A DNA stretch of 64,000 bases from Gillisia sp. UBA3175 (GTDB lineage Bacteria > Bacteroidota > Bacteroidia > Flavobacteriales > Flavobacteriaceae): assembly GCA_002364325.1 (NCBI GenBank), contig DEXV01000003.1:1031229-1095228 (forward strand). Reading direction: 5' to 3'. The first letter of the stretch is position 1; every line of letters begins with the position of its first letter. This document shows, in pieces, positions 19,362-28,381 of this stretch. A program made the translations under genes and the position numbers. The notes below the pieces were generated by a model. That model was not told the DNA's origin, searched no databases, and saw only the letters and a program-made list of their open reading frames with translations.

Positions 19362-20189
19362 ATGAAAAAAATCCTATTAGTAACAGTATTATCTGCGGCT
19401 ACATTAACATCTTGCGTATCTAAGAAAAAGTATGTTGCATTAGAAAGTGAATTGTCTAATACTCAAAGCAATTTACAACGTACTACCATGGAAAAAGAAG
19501 AAGCTGAAGCAAAATTAGATGCTATTGAAGCTCGTGTGGCAGATTATAATGCAAAGATCAATTCTTTAAAAGAATCCAATGACGAAAAAATGGAGATGAA
19601 CGATCTTACGGCGATGTCTAATAATACAAAAAAACAAATGCGAGCTACTTTAGCAAAAGTAGATAAGAGTGAGTTGAGTAAAGCAACAACTTTGGAAGAT
19701 TCTATTAATCTTGCAGTATCCTATAACCTTAAGCAATCTATTACAGACGATTCTGAAAGTGATGATGTACAGATCACGGTAGATAAAACGGTGGTAATGA
19801 TCAATGTTTCAGATAAATTACTTTTTAAAAGCGGAAGCTATAGATTGAATAATAAAGCAAATAACCTTATGCAAAAGCTTGCTGAAGTTATAAACTCTGA
19901 GCCAAGCATGGAAGTTATGGTTGAAGGTCATACAGATTCTCAAACCCTAGTTCCTGGGTCACATATTCAAGATAACTGGGACTTAAGTGTTAGAAGAGCT
20001 ACTTCTATAGTTAGACTTTTACAAGACAAATATAAAGTTGATCCAGCCAAATTGATTGCAGCCGGAAGAAGCAGTTATGTGCCATTAGTAGAAAACACTA
20101 ATAAAGATAACATGGCTAAGAACAGAAGGACTAGAATTGTAATTATTCCAAATCTAGATAAGTTCTTTGCATTAATGGAGTCTAAATAA
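19362..20189 (+). CDS. OmpA-family lipoprotein with coiled-coil stalk
   Basis: The protein has a lipobox (TLTSC, Cys18), then a coiled coil at about residues 24-75 with heptad-like Leu/Ile spacing (LESELSNTQSNLQR), then an OmpA C-terminal peptidoglycan-binding domain at about 135-265. Motifs KLLFKSGSYRLN, VEGHTDSQ and the Arg pair in KNRRTRIVI match OmpA: the Asp of HTD and the Arg bind meso-DAP. It is probably an outer-membrane lipoprotein that tethers the membrane to peptidoglycan. The 275-aa length is usual for Flavobacteria. It is monocistronic with a strong terminator. Confidence 0.93.
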   Translation: MKKILLVTVLSAATLTSCVSKKKYVALESELSNTQSNLQRTTMEKEEAEAKLDAIEARVADYNAKINSLKESNDEKMEMNDLTAMSNNTKKQMRATLAKVDKSELSKATTLEDSINLAVSYNLKQSITDDSESDDVQITVDKTVVMINVSDKLLFKSGSYRLNNKANNLMQKLAEVINSEPSMEVMVEGHTDSQTLVPGSHIQDNWDLSVRRATSIVRLLQDKYKVDPAKLIAAGRSSYVPLVENTNKDNMAKNRRTRIVIIPNLDKFFALMESK

Positions 20190-20204
20190 TAGAAACATTA
20201 ACAA

Positions 20205-20244
20205 CAAAAAGGCCTAACATAAATTGATGTTAGGCTTTTTTTTT
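20205..20244. terminator. Bidirectional intrinsic terminator
   Basis: A long stem, ggcctaacat / atgttaggc, with a 6-nt loop is flanked by A5 on the left and T9 on the right. It sits between the convergent OmpA gene and the monooxygenase gene at 20262. Confidence 0.85.
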
Positions 20245-20261
20245 ATTTATTCGAACGATAT

Positions 20262-20555
20262 TTATACGGCAGATAGAATTTCTACCTTCTCAATTGTTGG
20301 AGATTCGCTTAATAGTTCTGAAGCCTTTTCCATTAGCGCCGAAGCTATTTCTCCATTTAAATGAGCATCTCTTCCCGATTCATTTTCGAAAGTATCAAAA
20401 ATACCATAAGTGTTGTGATTTATTTTAAAGGAATACCAAGTAATAGTCTTTTCTTCCTTTCGTGCCAGATTCACAGCTTCCTTTATAAAATTTTCAACTT
20501 CCATTTCTTTTCCACTTTTTGCTTTTAAAGTGGCTAGCAATCCTAAATTTTTCAT
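20262..20555 (-). CDS. Putative quinol monooxygenase (ABM domain)
   Basis: This 97-aa protein is a single antibiotic-biosynthesis-monooxygenase domain: LLATLKAKSGKEMEVENFIKEA at the N-terminus, TWYSFKINHNTYGIFDTFENE in the centre and a final strand VEKVEIL-like tail. Such dimeric ferredoxin-like proteins (YgiN type) can oxidise quinols or degrade haem without metals. The central Asn-His-Asn triad is not the fixed haem-ligand pattern of IsdG, so a quinol or unknown substrate is more likely. It lies 72 bp downstream of the doxX-like gene on the same strand, and a DoxX/ABM pairing is common. Confidence 0.85.
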   Translation of the reverse strand: MKNLGLLATLKAKSGKEMEVENFIKEAVNLARKEEKTITWYSFKINHNTYGIFDTFENESGRDAHLNGEIASALMEKASELLSESPTIEKVEILSAV

Positions 20556-20626
20556 ATTTATCAGTTTTAATTAAAACTATTTCTTTTTAGGGGAAATAGC
20601 CCTTCCCTTAACACAAGATTATAAGC

Positions 20627-21040
20627 CTACCTCTTCAATAAATAATGATCTAAAGCATATTTCCCGCTCCCAGTAATAGTAATAAAAGTGTAAATAACTA
20701 AATAGATTAAAGCTAGTTCTTTCATTTGGAATGGATCTTCTGCATGTATTACAAAAAATGCAAATGCCATAGTAAATAAAAGAATAAAAGATGCCAATCT
20801 AGTAGCTAAACCAAAAGCTATTAGCAAAGAACAAATAACTTCGGCAAAAACTACAAGTGTTAGTGTAGCGGTTTGCCCAATTCCAATAGGGTCTGCAAAA
20901 GATATTTCCTGAGATCCAAAAAGCATAAACAGTTTCGGAATTCCATGGCCAAGCATTAAGGCAGCAATAGAAACCCTTAGAAATAAAAGTCCATAATCTG
21001 TTACTTGAAGATTTAAACTTGTTGTGTAAGTGTTATTCAT
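20627..21040 (-). CDS. DoxX family membrane protein
   Basis: The 137-aa protein has four predicted membrane helices. LLFLRVSIAALMLGHGIPKLFMLFG is the DoxX signature at residues about 18-45, and the second half contains VFAEVICSLLIAFGLATRLASFIL. DoxX proteins are inner-membrane proteins linked to oxidative stress or quinone chemistry. With the downstream ABM protein it probably forms a small redox-stress unit. No further motif. Confidence 0.9.
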   Translation of the reverse strand: MNNTYTTSLNLQVTDYGLLFLRVSIAALMLGHGIPKLFMLFGSQEISFADPIGIGQTATLTLVVFAEVICSLLIAFGLATRLASFILLFTMAFAFFVIHAEDPFQMKELALIYLVIYTFITITGSGKYALDHYLLKR

Positions 21041-21365
21041 AGTTTTGATTTTTTATGCAGATAAGTTACAAAATAATTGGTTCTATAGTATAAGGGAACG
21101 CTTAGCATAAATAATTCAACTTATTCCAATATAAAATAATTCAGTAGAACGTAGGAATTATTCCTACATGTTAATTTCTCTTTCTAAGTTGGACAAAGAA
21201 GCGCTTTCCCCTAATTACAAGTGTTTTAAAGCTCGTTATAATTTATTAATCTAATATTGGATACTTTGCTAATCCATCAGAAATTCCATTTGTAATTAAA
21301 CCTACAGATTTTGGAGATATTGTAGATGATCTGGAATTTGTATTAGAACTAAAGATTCAAGAATC
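21041..21365. other. 325-bp region between DoxX and Gre-like genes
   Basis: The right half contains a degraded open frame (21250-21375, listed separately). The left half (21041-21249) is AT-rich upstream sequence of doxX, with no visible gene or clear regulatory element. Confidence 0.5.
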
Positions 21366-21375
21366 TCAAGAATAA
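21250..21375 (+). pseudogene. C-terminal gene remnant, response-regulator-like
   Basis: A stop-bounded frame without a start codon encodes about 41 residues that read like real protein: YFANPSEIPFVIKPTDFGDI, then a helix VDDLEFVLELKIQESQE. The pattern I/V-K-P-x-D-F matches the conserved Lys-Pro and last helix of receiver domains. The frame ends at 21375, 10 bp inside the convergent Gre-like gene. It is probably the tail of a decayed gene. The frame is short, so chance cannot be excluded. Confidence 0.35.
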
Positions 21376-21878
21376 CTGAAGCCTATTATTTCTAATTGCT
21401 GCATTGCTCCTGCCATAAATACTTCGGCAATCTCCCCAACTTTTTTTCCTGTCAATGCCTTCGCTAAAGGTGCCACAAAAGCTATTTTATTCTTTTTAAT
21501 ATCGGCTTCATCTACTCCAACAATTTGAAATTCCTGAATACTTTCAACTTGTTTACCAGTTAAGAACTTGAATTTTACTTTAGCTCCAAACCTAACTTCA
21601 ATTATAGATTGTTCATCTGGTTTTAAAATTCTGGCTGAATGAATTCGTTCATTCAGTAAATTTAATTTTCCGTTTAACACTGCTAAAGAATGTCTGCGCT
21701 CTTTTCCTTCTTCAATATTTAAATTTGAAATTTCAGTTTCCAGTTCGTTGCGTTCCTTTAGCAGCAACTCCTGTCCCAATGGTGTAACATAATTTATAAC
21801 ACCTATGGGCAATGCAGATCTTGGCGGAATAAATGGCGCCTCCTCTTGATCATCTTCTTTTACAAATCCTCTGCTCAT
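21366..21878 (-). CDS. GreA/GreB-like transcription factor with altered coiled-coil tip
   Basis: The 170-aa protein has the Gre layout: an N-terminal coiled coil (about residues 30-85) and a C-terminal FKBP-like globular domain with the family motif (VGVDEADIKKNKIAFVAPLAKAL, then GKKVGEI). Aligned with GreA, the loop at the coiled-coil tip lacks the two acidic residues (D-x-x-E in GDLKENAEY) that hold Mg2+ for RNA cleavage; here the segment reads SNLNIEEGKERRHS. It may bind RNA polymerase without stimulating cleavage. It stands alone, with a start ATG at 21876-21878. Confidence 0.85.
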   Translation of the reverse strand: MSRGFVKEDDQEEAPFIPPRSALPIGVINYVTPLGQELLLKERNELETEISNLNIEEGKERRHSLAVLNGKLNLLNERIHSARILKPDEQSIIEVRFGAKVKFKFLTGKQVESIQEFQIVGVDEADIKKNKIAFVAPLAKALTGKKVGEIAEVFMAGAMQQLEIIGFSYS

Positions 21879-22105
21879 TTTTTGTGTATTAGAAATTTAG
21901 GAAACATTTAATATAATAACTACTTAAAACTATTGCGAGTTCAAAGTAAAAATTATAATATTTCAGAAACAAAAACGATAGCATAATAAAAGGTTAAAAA
22001 GTTTATTTCAATGAAGTATTACTTGAAATCTTGTAATTTTATGAACCACATAATCATTTAAGTAAAAACCTTTAAGAGGTTTAAGAACTGATATATAATT
22101 CACAG

Positions 22106-22735
22106 ATGGCATTGAACTTTTTAAAAGGATTTAGCAAAGTAAACCTAGTTTCTAAAACTTATGATCATTGCATGGACTTCTTAACAAATAGTCGATGCAA
22201 GACTCTTCCTTTTCATAGTGTGCAACATACAGAGGATGTTTATCAATACGTAAAGACTATTGCCAATTATGAAGAAGTTTTTGGATCTGAACTTGAACCT
22301 ATTCTGCTTGCTGTATTATTCCATGATACTGGAATGGCAGATACTTATATGAATCATGAAGAGCAAAGTGTGATTTATGCTACCCAATTTCTAAAGGAGC
22401 ATGATTATCCTGAAAACAAGATAGAGATCGTTCAAAATTGCATCATGGCTACAAAAATGCCACAGAGACCCAAAAACAAAGCTGAAAAAATTATTTGTGA
22501 TGCAGATCTATATCACCTAGGTTTAGAGAGCTATATCTTCCGAAATGAGCGTTTAAGAGCAGAATGGGAAATATTTTTTGATAAACAATTTTCTGATGAA
22601 GAGTGGTTTGCTTTAAATGTAGATTTTTTAGAAACTCAGCGATACCACACGTGGTTTGGTAAAACGGTACTTAATAATCGGAAAGAACTTAACTGTAAAA
22701 TGCTTAAAGAAAGACATGAAAAATACAAGATATAG
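22106..22735 (+). CDS. HD-domain hydrolase
   Basis: This 209-aa protein has an HD domain: HSVQHTEDV (first His), VLFHDTGMAD (His-Asp metal site) and CDADLYHLG (final Asp). Such enzymes are metal-dependent phosphohydrolases acting on nucleotides. There are no partner domains and no membrane segment, so it is cytoplasmic and its substrate is open. A 103-bp gap separates it from the permease gene on the same strand. Confidence 0.9.
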   Translation: MALNFLKGFSKVNLVSKTYDHCMDFLTNSRCKTLPFHSVQHTEDVYQYVKTIANYEEVFGSELEPILLAVLFHDTGMADTYMNHEEQSVIYATQFLKEHDYPENKIEIVQNCIMATKMPQRPKNKAEKIICDADLYHLGLESYIFRNERLRAEWEIFFDKQFSDEEWFALNVDFLETQRYHTWFGKTVLNNRKELNCKMLKERHEKYKI

Positions 22736-22838
22736 TCTTACATTAATAATATTCTAAGTTGTTAAGTACTTACAAACAGTTTCAACTATCTAATTTAGAA
22801 TGCCCTATATCCTCTTACTTCATATAATATTATAGGGA

Positions 22839-24647
22839 ATGACTATTGAAATTATTTTAGTTTTTATCATCTTAGGAATTGTAATAATTCTATTCGCTTT
22901 AGAAGTATTTCCAGTAGATAAAATAGCGTTCTTTATTATGGTGAGTTTACTTCTCACCAAACTAATCACTCCAGAAGAAGCTATCTCTGGCTTTGCAAAT
23001 CCGGCAACCATTACGGTACTAGCATTAATGATTATTGCCATTGGATTAGAGACCAATGGAGTTATTAATTGGTTATCACATGGTTTGAAAAGCTTAAAGA
23101 ATTTACCAATTTATATTATGATTCCCATCTTTATGCTTATTGCCGGAAGCATTTCGGCATTTATAAATACTACAGCAGTCGTGATTGTTTTTATAAAGGT
23201 AATCACAGAGCTTTCTGCAAAATATAATATTCCCAGTGAAAAATTATTATTACCAGTCTCCTTTGCAGGTATTATTGGTGGAAGTTGTACACTGATGGGA
23301 ACCTCTACCAATCTTATTGTTAATGCAATTGCTATAGAAAAAGGAGTAGATAGATTTACATTTTTCGAATTCACTTGGTATGGAGTTATATTCCTTATAA
23401 TTACAACAATAACTGTAACATTACTTTATAAATTTTTACCGAGTAAAGGAAAGATAGATCTAGACAAGGATTATAATCTGGATGCATACATCACTAAGGT
23501 AAAGGTGAAAAAAGGTTCGAATGTAATTGGTAAAAAAATCACCGATACCTTTTTTCATGATAATCTGGATATTGAGATCTTGCGACTTAATCGAGATGGA
23601 ATAATCAATGACAGACCAGGAAAATATACCATCCTCAAAGAAAAAGACCAGCTTTTAATTAGATGTACTCTGGAAAATCTAGTTAAATTGAAGGAAGACA
23701 AAGGATTTTCCGTTATTAAGGAAGTAAGTAAAAAATTTACATTACCTATAACAGATGCCGAAGAATTAGAGGATAATATTCAGGTAGTTGAAATTTTAAT
23801 GCTCCCTAATTCCCCACTTATTGGGAAATCAATTAAAACGGTAGGGAATTTTGATTTACAAGGAGCGGTTCCTCTTGCTATTAAAAAAAGAAACAGTTTT
23901 CGTCATCCTGAGGATCGGGTTTTTAGAAAAAAGAGGGATGAGATCGAACTTCGAGTGGGAGACAGACTTCTGGTGGAAGTTTCGGCCAAAGCATTATCAG
24001 AATTAGGTAAATTAGATAATGTTACCATTCTTCAACAGCATCAGGAGATTGAAGTAAAACGCAAATCAAAAGGATATATCTCCCTTGCAATATTAATTAT
24101 AGTTATAGGACTTTCTGCGTTTTCAATTTTCCCAATTCTCCAAAGTGCCTTAGTAGGAGTTTTCTTAATGCTATTTTTAAAATGTTTGGACCTTGGAAAA
24201 GCCTATTCTCAAATTAATTGGCAAGTGATCTTTCTTTTGGCTGGAATGATTCCCTTGGGAATTGCCATGAGTAATAGTGGTGCAGATTTGTGGATTGCTA
24301 GTAATTTACTGGCACTATTTACAGAACAATCTAATATTATGATCATAGGAGTGCTCTTTTTAGTTACTATGATTTTAAGCGGATTTGTATCTAACAATGC
24401 TACTGCCATTATAATTACGCCAATTGCCATTACTATTGCCACCTCTTTGAAAGCAGATCCTAAACCTTTTATTCTAGCTATTATGTTTGCTGCTAACTTT
24501 AGCTTTTTCACTCCTGTTGGATACCAAACCAATACACTTATTTATGGAATGGGAATGTATAAGTTCAAGCACTTTTTAATAATTGGAGGTGCAGTATCTC
24601 TAGTTCTTTGGATAGTGGCTTCCCTCCTGCTTTCAGGAAGTTTTTAA
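22839..24647 (+). CDS. SLC13/DASS-type permease with two RCK_C (TrkA-C) domains
   Basis: The 602-aa protein has membrane halves at about residues 1-205 and 405-602, separated by two soluble TrkA-C (RCK_C) domains at about 215-300 and 310-400 (for example KKGSNVIGKKI and LPNSPLIGKSIKTVG). Motifs SVAFINTTAVV-like SISAFINTTAVV and GSCTLMGTSTNLIVN, and the mirrored GFVSNNATAIIITP and FFTPVGYQTN, are the clamshell substrate sites of DASS/ArsB-type transporters. Na+-coupled import of dicarboxylate, sulfate or another anion is expected. The substrate cannot be assigned. Typical length for the family. Confidence 0.9.
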   Translation: MTIEIILVFIILGIVIILFALEVFPVDKIAFFIMVSLLLTKLITPEEAISGFANPATITVLALMIIAIGLETNGVINWLSHGLKSLKNLPIYIMIPIFMLIAGSISAFINTTAVVIVFIKVITELSAKYNIPSEKLLLPVSFAGIIGGSCTLMGTSTNLIVNAIAIEKGVDRFTFFEFTWYGVIFLIITTITVTLLYKFLPSKGKIDLDKDYNLDAYITKVKVKKGSNVIGKKITDTFFHDNLDIEILRLNRDGIINDRPGKYTILKEKDQLLIRCTLENLVKLKEDKGFSVIKEVSKKFTLPITDAEELEDNIQVVEILMLPNSPLIGKSIKTVGNFDLQGAVPLAIKKRNSFRHPEDRVFRKKRDEIELRVGDRLLVEVSAKALSELGKLDNVTILQQHQEIEVKRKSKGYISLAILIIVIGLSAFSIFPILQSALVGVFLMLFLKCLDLGKAYSQINWQVIFLLAGMIPLGIAMSNSGADLWIASNLLALFTEQSNIMIIGVLFLVTMILSGFVSNNATAIIITPIAITIATSLKADPKPFILAIMFAANFSFFTPVGYQTNTLIYGMGMYKFKHFLIIGGAVSLVLWIVASLLLSGSF

Positions 24648-24700
24648 AGTGAGTGAGTTGGGTCTTATCAATTTAATCTAGTATTTTTGTTAGAAAAAAT

Positions 24701-25960
24701 ATGGCAAATGTTCTAGTGATTGGTTACGTATGGCCAGAGCCCAACTCTTCTGCAGCTGGCAAAAGGATACTTCAAATATTAGAATATTTCACTAGTAACG
24801 ATTACCGCGTTATTTTTACGACAACTGCAGCGCCTTCAGAAAAAATGGTTAATCTTGAAGAACTTGGTATTTCTTCGGAAAAGATCCAATTGAATAATTC
24901 AAGTTTTAACGAGTTTATATTAGATTTGAAGCCAGAAATTGTACTCTTCGATAGATTTATGATGGAAGAACAATTTGGCTGGAGAGTAAGCCAGTATAGT
25001 CCTAAATCCATTAAAATTTTAGATACTGAAGACCTTCATTTTCTAAGAAATTTTCGGGGAGAGAAAAATATTGAAAAAGGGTCTATTAAGAATTCAGAAT
25101 TAGCGAAACGTGAAATTGCTAGTATCTATAGATGCGATCTCACTTTAATCATTTCTGAAGAAGAAATGAAATTGCTCTCAAATGAATTCAACATTCAAAA
25201 TAATTTATTATTGTATCTCCCATTTCTGATGGTACCTACTTCAGATAAAAAAACACTTCCCACATTTGAAGAGCGCAAGCATTTCATAAGTATCGGGAAT
25301 TTTAAACATAGGCCAAATGTAGATGCGGTGAATAACCTTAAAAAAGAGATATGGCCACTAATAAGGAAAGTGCTTCCAGAAGCAGAGCTTCATATTTATG
25401 GAGCTTATCCTACGCAAGGTATTTTACAATTAAATAATTCTAAAGAGAATTTCTTGGTTAAAGGTTGGGCGGCTAATGCCGAAGAGGTGGTGAAAAATGC
25501 CAGAGTTAGCTTGGCATCTATACAATTTGGAGCGGGTTTAAAAGGAAAATTAGCAGAAGCGATGCAATGTGGAACTCCAAATGTAACAACATCGCTAGGG
25601 GCAGAAGGAATGAATGGGAATCTACCTTGGAGCGGTTATATTGCAGATACTCCAAAGGAATTTGCAAAAGCAGCAGTTGCTCTTTATAATAATAAAGAAG
25701 TTTGGTTAAATTTCCAAGAGAAGGGATTCACTATTATTGAAGAACGCTTTAAAAAAGAAACTTTCCAAACTATATTCAAGAAACGATTAAAAGAAATAGC
25801 TTCAAATATATCTGCTCATAGAGAAACTAATTTTATTGGAAGTATGCTTATGCATCATTCCTTAAAAAGCACGCAACATCTGTCTAAATATATTCAGATC
25901 AAGAACGAATTAGAGCGATTACGCTCAGACATTTCACAACAGGATTTTTCTAAGAATTAG
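24701..25960 (+). CDS. GT4-type glycosyltransferase
   Basis: This 419-aa protein shows the GT-B fold: an N-terminal Rossmann half starting VLVIGYVWPEPNSSAAGKR and a C-terminal half with ISIGNFKHRPNVDAV and the nucleotide-sugar site FGAGLKGKLAEAMQCGTPNVTT, which has the Glu-x7-Glu-like donor motif of GT4. It should transfer a sugar from a nucleotide donor to an envelope acceptor. No other polysaccharide genes are adjacent, so the acceptor is unknown. It is convergent with the aspartate kinase gene, with a 4-bp gap. Confidence 0.88.
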   Translation: MANVLVIGYVWPEPNSSAAGKRILQILEYFTSNDYRVIFTTTAAPSEKMVNLEELGISSEKIQLNNSSFNEFILDLKPEIVLFDRFMMEEQFGWRVSQYSPKSIKILDTEDLHFLRNFRGEKNIEKGSIKNSELAKREIASIYRCDLTLIISEEEMKLLSNEFNIQNNLLLYLPFLMVPTSDKKTLPTFEERKHFISIGNFKHRPNVDAVNNLKKEIWPLIRKVLPEAELHIYGAYPTQGILQLNNSKENFLVKGWAANAEEVVKNARVSLASIQFGAGLKGKLAEAMQCGTPNVTTSLGAEGMNGNLPWSGYIADTPKEFAKAAVALYNNKEVWLNFQEKGFTIIEERFKKETFQTIFKKRLKEIASNISAHRETNFIGSMLMHHSLKSTQHLSKYIQIKNELERLRSDISQQDFSKN

Positions 25961-25964
25961 AATT

Positions 25965-27308
25965 TTAAAACTTTAACCCTATCGCTACTGGCTTAGAGGA
26001 AAACAATTTTTGGTGTAATGCCTTCAATGCAAAAACCTTGTTTTCTGAAGCTACTAGAATAGAAACATTATTTAAACTTCCTCCATAAGAGATCATACGC
26101 ACCGGGATCTCATTTAATATCTCAAAAAGTTTATAGGTATTTGCATCTTCAATAAGTCCTTCCCCCACTATACAAATAATACTATGCTCCATTTCTACTG
26201 TGATCTCACCAAATTCTTCCAGATCGTTTAAAATAAGATCTAGATTCTTGGTGTCATCTATGGTCAATGAAATGGCGATCTCAGAAGTTGTGATCATATC
26301 GATCGCAGTTTCATGAAAATCGAATATCTCGAAAATTTTCTTTAGAAAACCATGAGCCATCAACATTCTATTCGATTTTATTTTTATAGCGGTAATCCCA
26401 TCTTTTGCGGAAATTGCTTTTAAACCTTTGCTGTGTATCTCTGATGATATCTTGGTTCCATGTAATTCTGGCGTAAAAGTGTTTTTAAGATAAATAGGGA
26501 TGTGTTTTTCTATAACCGGGGAAATTGTTTGAGGATGTAAAATTTTAGCTCCAAAATATGCCAACTCCGCTGCCTCTTCAAAACTTAAATTAGAAAGGGG
26601 ATGCGTATTTGCAACATATCTTGGATCGTTGTTATGAAACCCATCGATATCTGTCCAAATCTGTACCTCTTCTGCGTCTATTGCAGCACCTATAATAGTT
26701 GCTGTATAATCGCTTCCACCCCTTTTTAAAGTACTAATTCTGTTGAATTTATCTATTCTCACAAAGCCTTGAGTAATATAGATAGCATCTTCGGAGATAT
26801 TTTTCAAAAAAGGCTGAAGGTGTTGATTGATTTTAGCGGTATCTGGATTTTCAAGATTGCCAACAAACATGAATTTTTTTGCATTTAGTAATATGGAAGC
26901 AATGTTACAAGATCTTAAATACTCATTAAATATATAAGTGCTTAAGGTTTCACCAAATATCAAGATCTGGTTAGCACTATTTTCTGAAAATTCACCATGG
27001 ATTAACAAATGGAATTCAGCAAATAACTTTTCTAATCCTTGCAATACAACAGATCTAATTTCTGACTGCGGAATTAATGTTTCTACCAATTCTAAATGCT
27101 TGTTCTTAAGACTTTCTTCTAATCTAATTAAATCAGTTTGGTTTCCTAAATGTATATTGTCAGAAATTTCTACCAACAAATTCGTTACTCCAGACATGGC
27201 GGAAAGAACAATGATCTTCTGTCCATCTATAGACTGGATAATACTTTTCACATTTTTAATGCTATTGCTAGAACCAACAGAAGTTCCTCCAAATTTTAAA
27301 ACCTTCAT
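25965..27308 (-). CDS. lysC: Aspartate kinase (monofunctional)
   Basis: Catalyses ATP-dependent phosphorylation of aspartate, the first step to Lys, Thr, Met and Ile. The kinase domain opens KVLKFGGTSVGSS and contains LKRGGSDYTATIIGAAI with EEVQIWTDIDG, the Asp-binding and ATP sites. Two ACT domains follow from about residue 300 (AISAKDGITAIKIKS and ILNEIPVRMISYGG), so feedback control by end products is likely. The ATG at 27306-27308 follows a GTG; I take the ATG as start (447 aa). It is convergent with the glycosyltransferase gene and divergent from the ACT-like protein gene. Confidence 0.93.
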   Translation of the reverse strand: MKVLKFGGTSVGSSNSIKNVKSIIQSIDGQKIIVLSAMSGVTNLLVEISDNIHLGNQTDLIRLEESLKNKHLELVETLIPQSEIRSVVLQGLEKLFAEFHLLIHGEFSENSANQILIFGETLSTYIFNEYLRSCNIASILLNAKKFMFVGNLENPDTAKINQHLQPFLKNISEDAIYITQGFVRIDKFNRISTLKRGGSDYTATIIGAAIDAEEVQIWTDIDGFHNNDPRYVANTHPLSNLSFEEAAELAYFGAKILHPQTISPVIEKHIPIYLKNTFTPELHGTKISSEIHSKGLKAISAKDGITAIKIKSNRMLMAHGFLKKIFEIFDFHETAIDMITTSEIAISLTIDDTKNLDLILNDLEEFGEITVEMEHSIICIVGEGLIEDANTYKLFEILNEIPVRMISYGGSLNNVSILVASENKVFALKALHQKLFSSKPVAIGLKF

Positions 27309-27378
27309 CACTTTTTTATTTAAAAATGCATAAGTACATATACTAATTCAGCTTTTAAAAAAATGAGAAGAATTTATA

Positions 27379-27386
27379 TATATTTG
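27379..27386 (+). promoter_or_regulatory. Possible -7 box upstream of the ACT-like gene
   Basis: TATATTTG at 27379-27386 fits the Bacteroidota -7 consensus TAnnTTTG and lies 24 bp before the ATG. No -33 TTG is at the right spacing, so this is a weak candidate. Confidence 0.3.
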
Positions 27387-27409
27387 TACAAAATGTATAT
27401 TATTTAACA

Positions 27410-28057
27410 ATGAACACCATTACTTCCTGTATCCATGATATCTTAAGACATCAGCCATTTTTGGACGATGCTTTATCCAAAGACCTGATTAACTTTAGCG
27501 CTCTCGCAGAACATTTGCAACCGGAAGTGGAAAAAACATTAAGAAAGCCTGTTAAACAAGGTTCCATAATAATGGCTTTAAGAAGATATGCACCACAGCG
27601 TAATCTTATAAAGAATAGTAATTGGAGAGAAATGGGAGATATTGTAGTTCGCTCTGGAATAACAGAATTCACTTATTTAAACTCTAATTCACTGCTGGCT
27701 AATCAAGCAACATTAATGAATACCGTTAAAGATGATATTGGAGTTTATCTTAATTACTCCAGCAATTATCAAGAAAGTAATATTCTTGTATCTAATGATC
27801 TTAAAGATACGGTTGCAACAATATTTAAAGGAGAAAAATTAGTCTCAGTAAAAAGTGATCTATCTAGTATCACCATTGCTCTACCAAAGAATAGCTCTAA
27901 AACTGTAGGTCTATACTTTTATATTTTTAAACTTTTAGCTTATGAAGGGATTCCTGTTTTCGAAATGATTTCTACCTCGAATTACTTTGCATTGTTCCTT
28001 GAGAAGGAGTATATAAATCAAGCATTCTTATTACTAAACGAAATTAAAATTTCTTGA
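27410..28057 (+). CDS. Uncharacterised protein with ACT-like C-terminal region, 215 aa
   Basis: No named family. The N-terminal 75 residues look helix-turn-helix-like: LINFSALAEHLQPEVEKTL is followed by a basic segment, GSIIMALRRYAPQ. Residues about 130-215 resemble the tandem ACT region of the divergent aspartate kinase: SSITIALPKN, then a helix, GIPVFEMIST, then NYFALFLEKE and a last helix, the beta-alpha-beta-beta-alpha order of ACT domains. It might be an amino-acid-sensing regulator of the aspartate pathway. The lysC gene is 101 bp away in the opposite direction. This is inference. Confidence 0.65.
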   Translation: MNTITSCIHDILRHQPFLDDALSKDLINFSALAEHLQPEVEKTLRKPVKQGSIIMALRRYAPQRNLIKNSNWREMGDIVVRSGITEFTYLNSNSLLANQATLMNTVKDDIGVYLNYSSNYQESNILVSNDLKDTVATIFKGEKLVSVKSDLSSITIALPKNSSKTVGLYFYIFKLLAYEGIPVFEMISTSNYFALFLEKEYINQAFLLLNEIKIS

Positions 28058-28073
28058 TAATATCAAGAAATCT

Positions 28074-28226
28074 CTACCAATAATCAAAAAACACACCAGT
28101 CATGGCTACACCAGCTACCAAAATAATTAATATTATTATTATAAAAATGGCACCAAAGCGTGTTTTTTTATTATCCTGTAATATATAATCTTCGGATTCA
28201 TTATCTTTTTTGTCTCTAATTTGCAT
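28074..28226 (-). CDS. Small single-pass membrane protein, 50 aa
   Basis: A short frame with ATG at 28224-28226 encodes MQIRDKKDNESED, a polar head, then KKTRFG and one clear membrane helix (AIFIIIILIILVAGVAMTG), ending FFDYW. The head is positively charged next to the helix, which predicts an N-in topology. The codon use looks genuine. It resembles small membrane proteins seen in Flavobacteriia, but I cannot name it. It is convergent with the ACT-like gene, 16 bp apart. Confidence 0.6.
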   Translation of the reverse strand: MQIRDKKDNESEDYILQDNKKTRFGAIFIIIILIILVAGVAMTGVFFDYW

Positions 28227-28381
28227 AAAATTTAATTTTAACAAATTTAAATAATTTTACAAGCTTCAATTATAAAAATTTTATAAAATTGTTGATTTTC
28301 TTTGAATTAAAGTTGTCTTAAAATGAATCGCCACTTTCTGCCTTAGTTATATTTTTATCTAAATTAAAAGATCAAAAAAAG

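Noticed and set aside
24209..24532. Reverse-strand 107-aa frame inside the SLC13 permease
   Set aside because: Shadow of membrane-helix codons in the real gene; no start signal or context.
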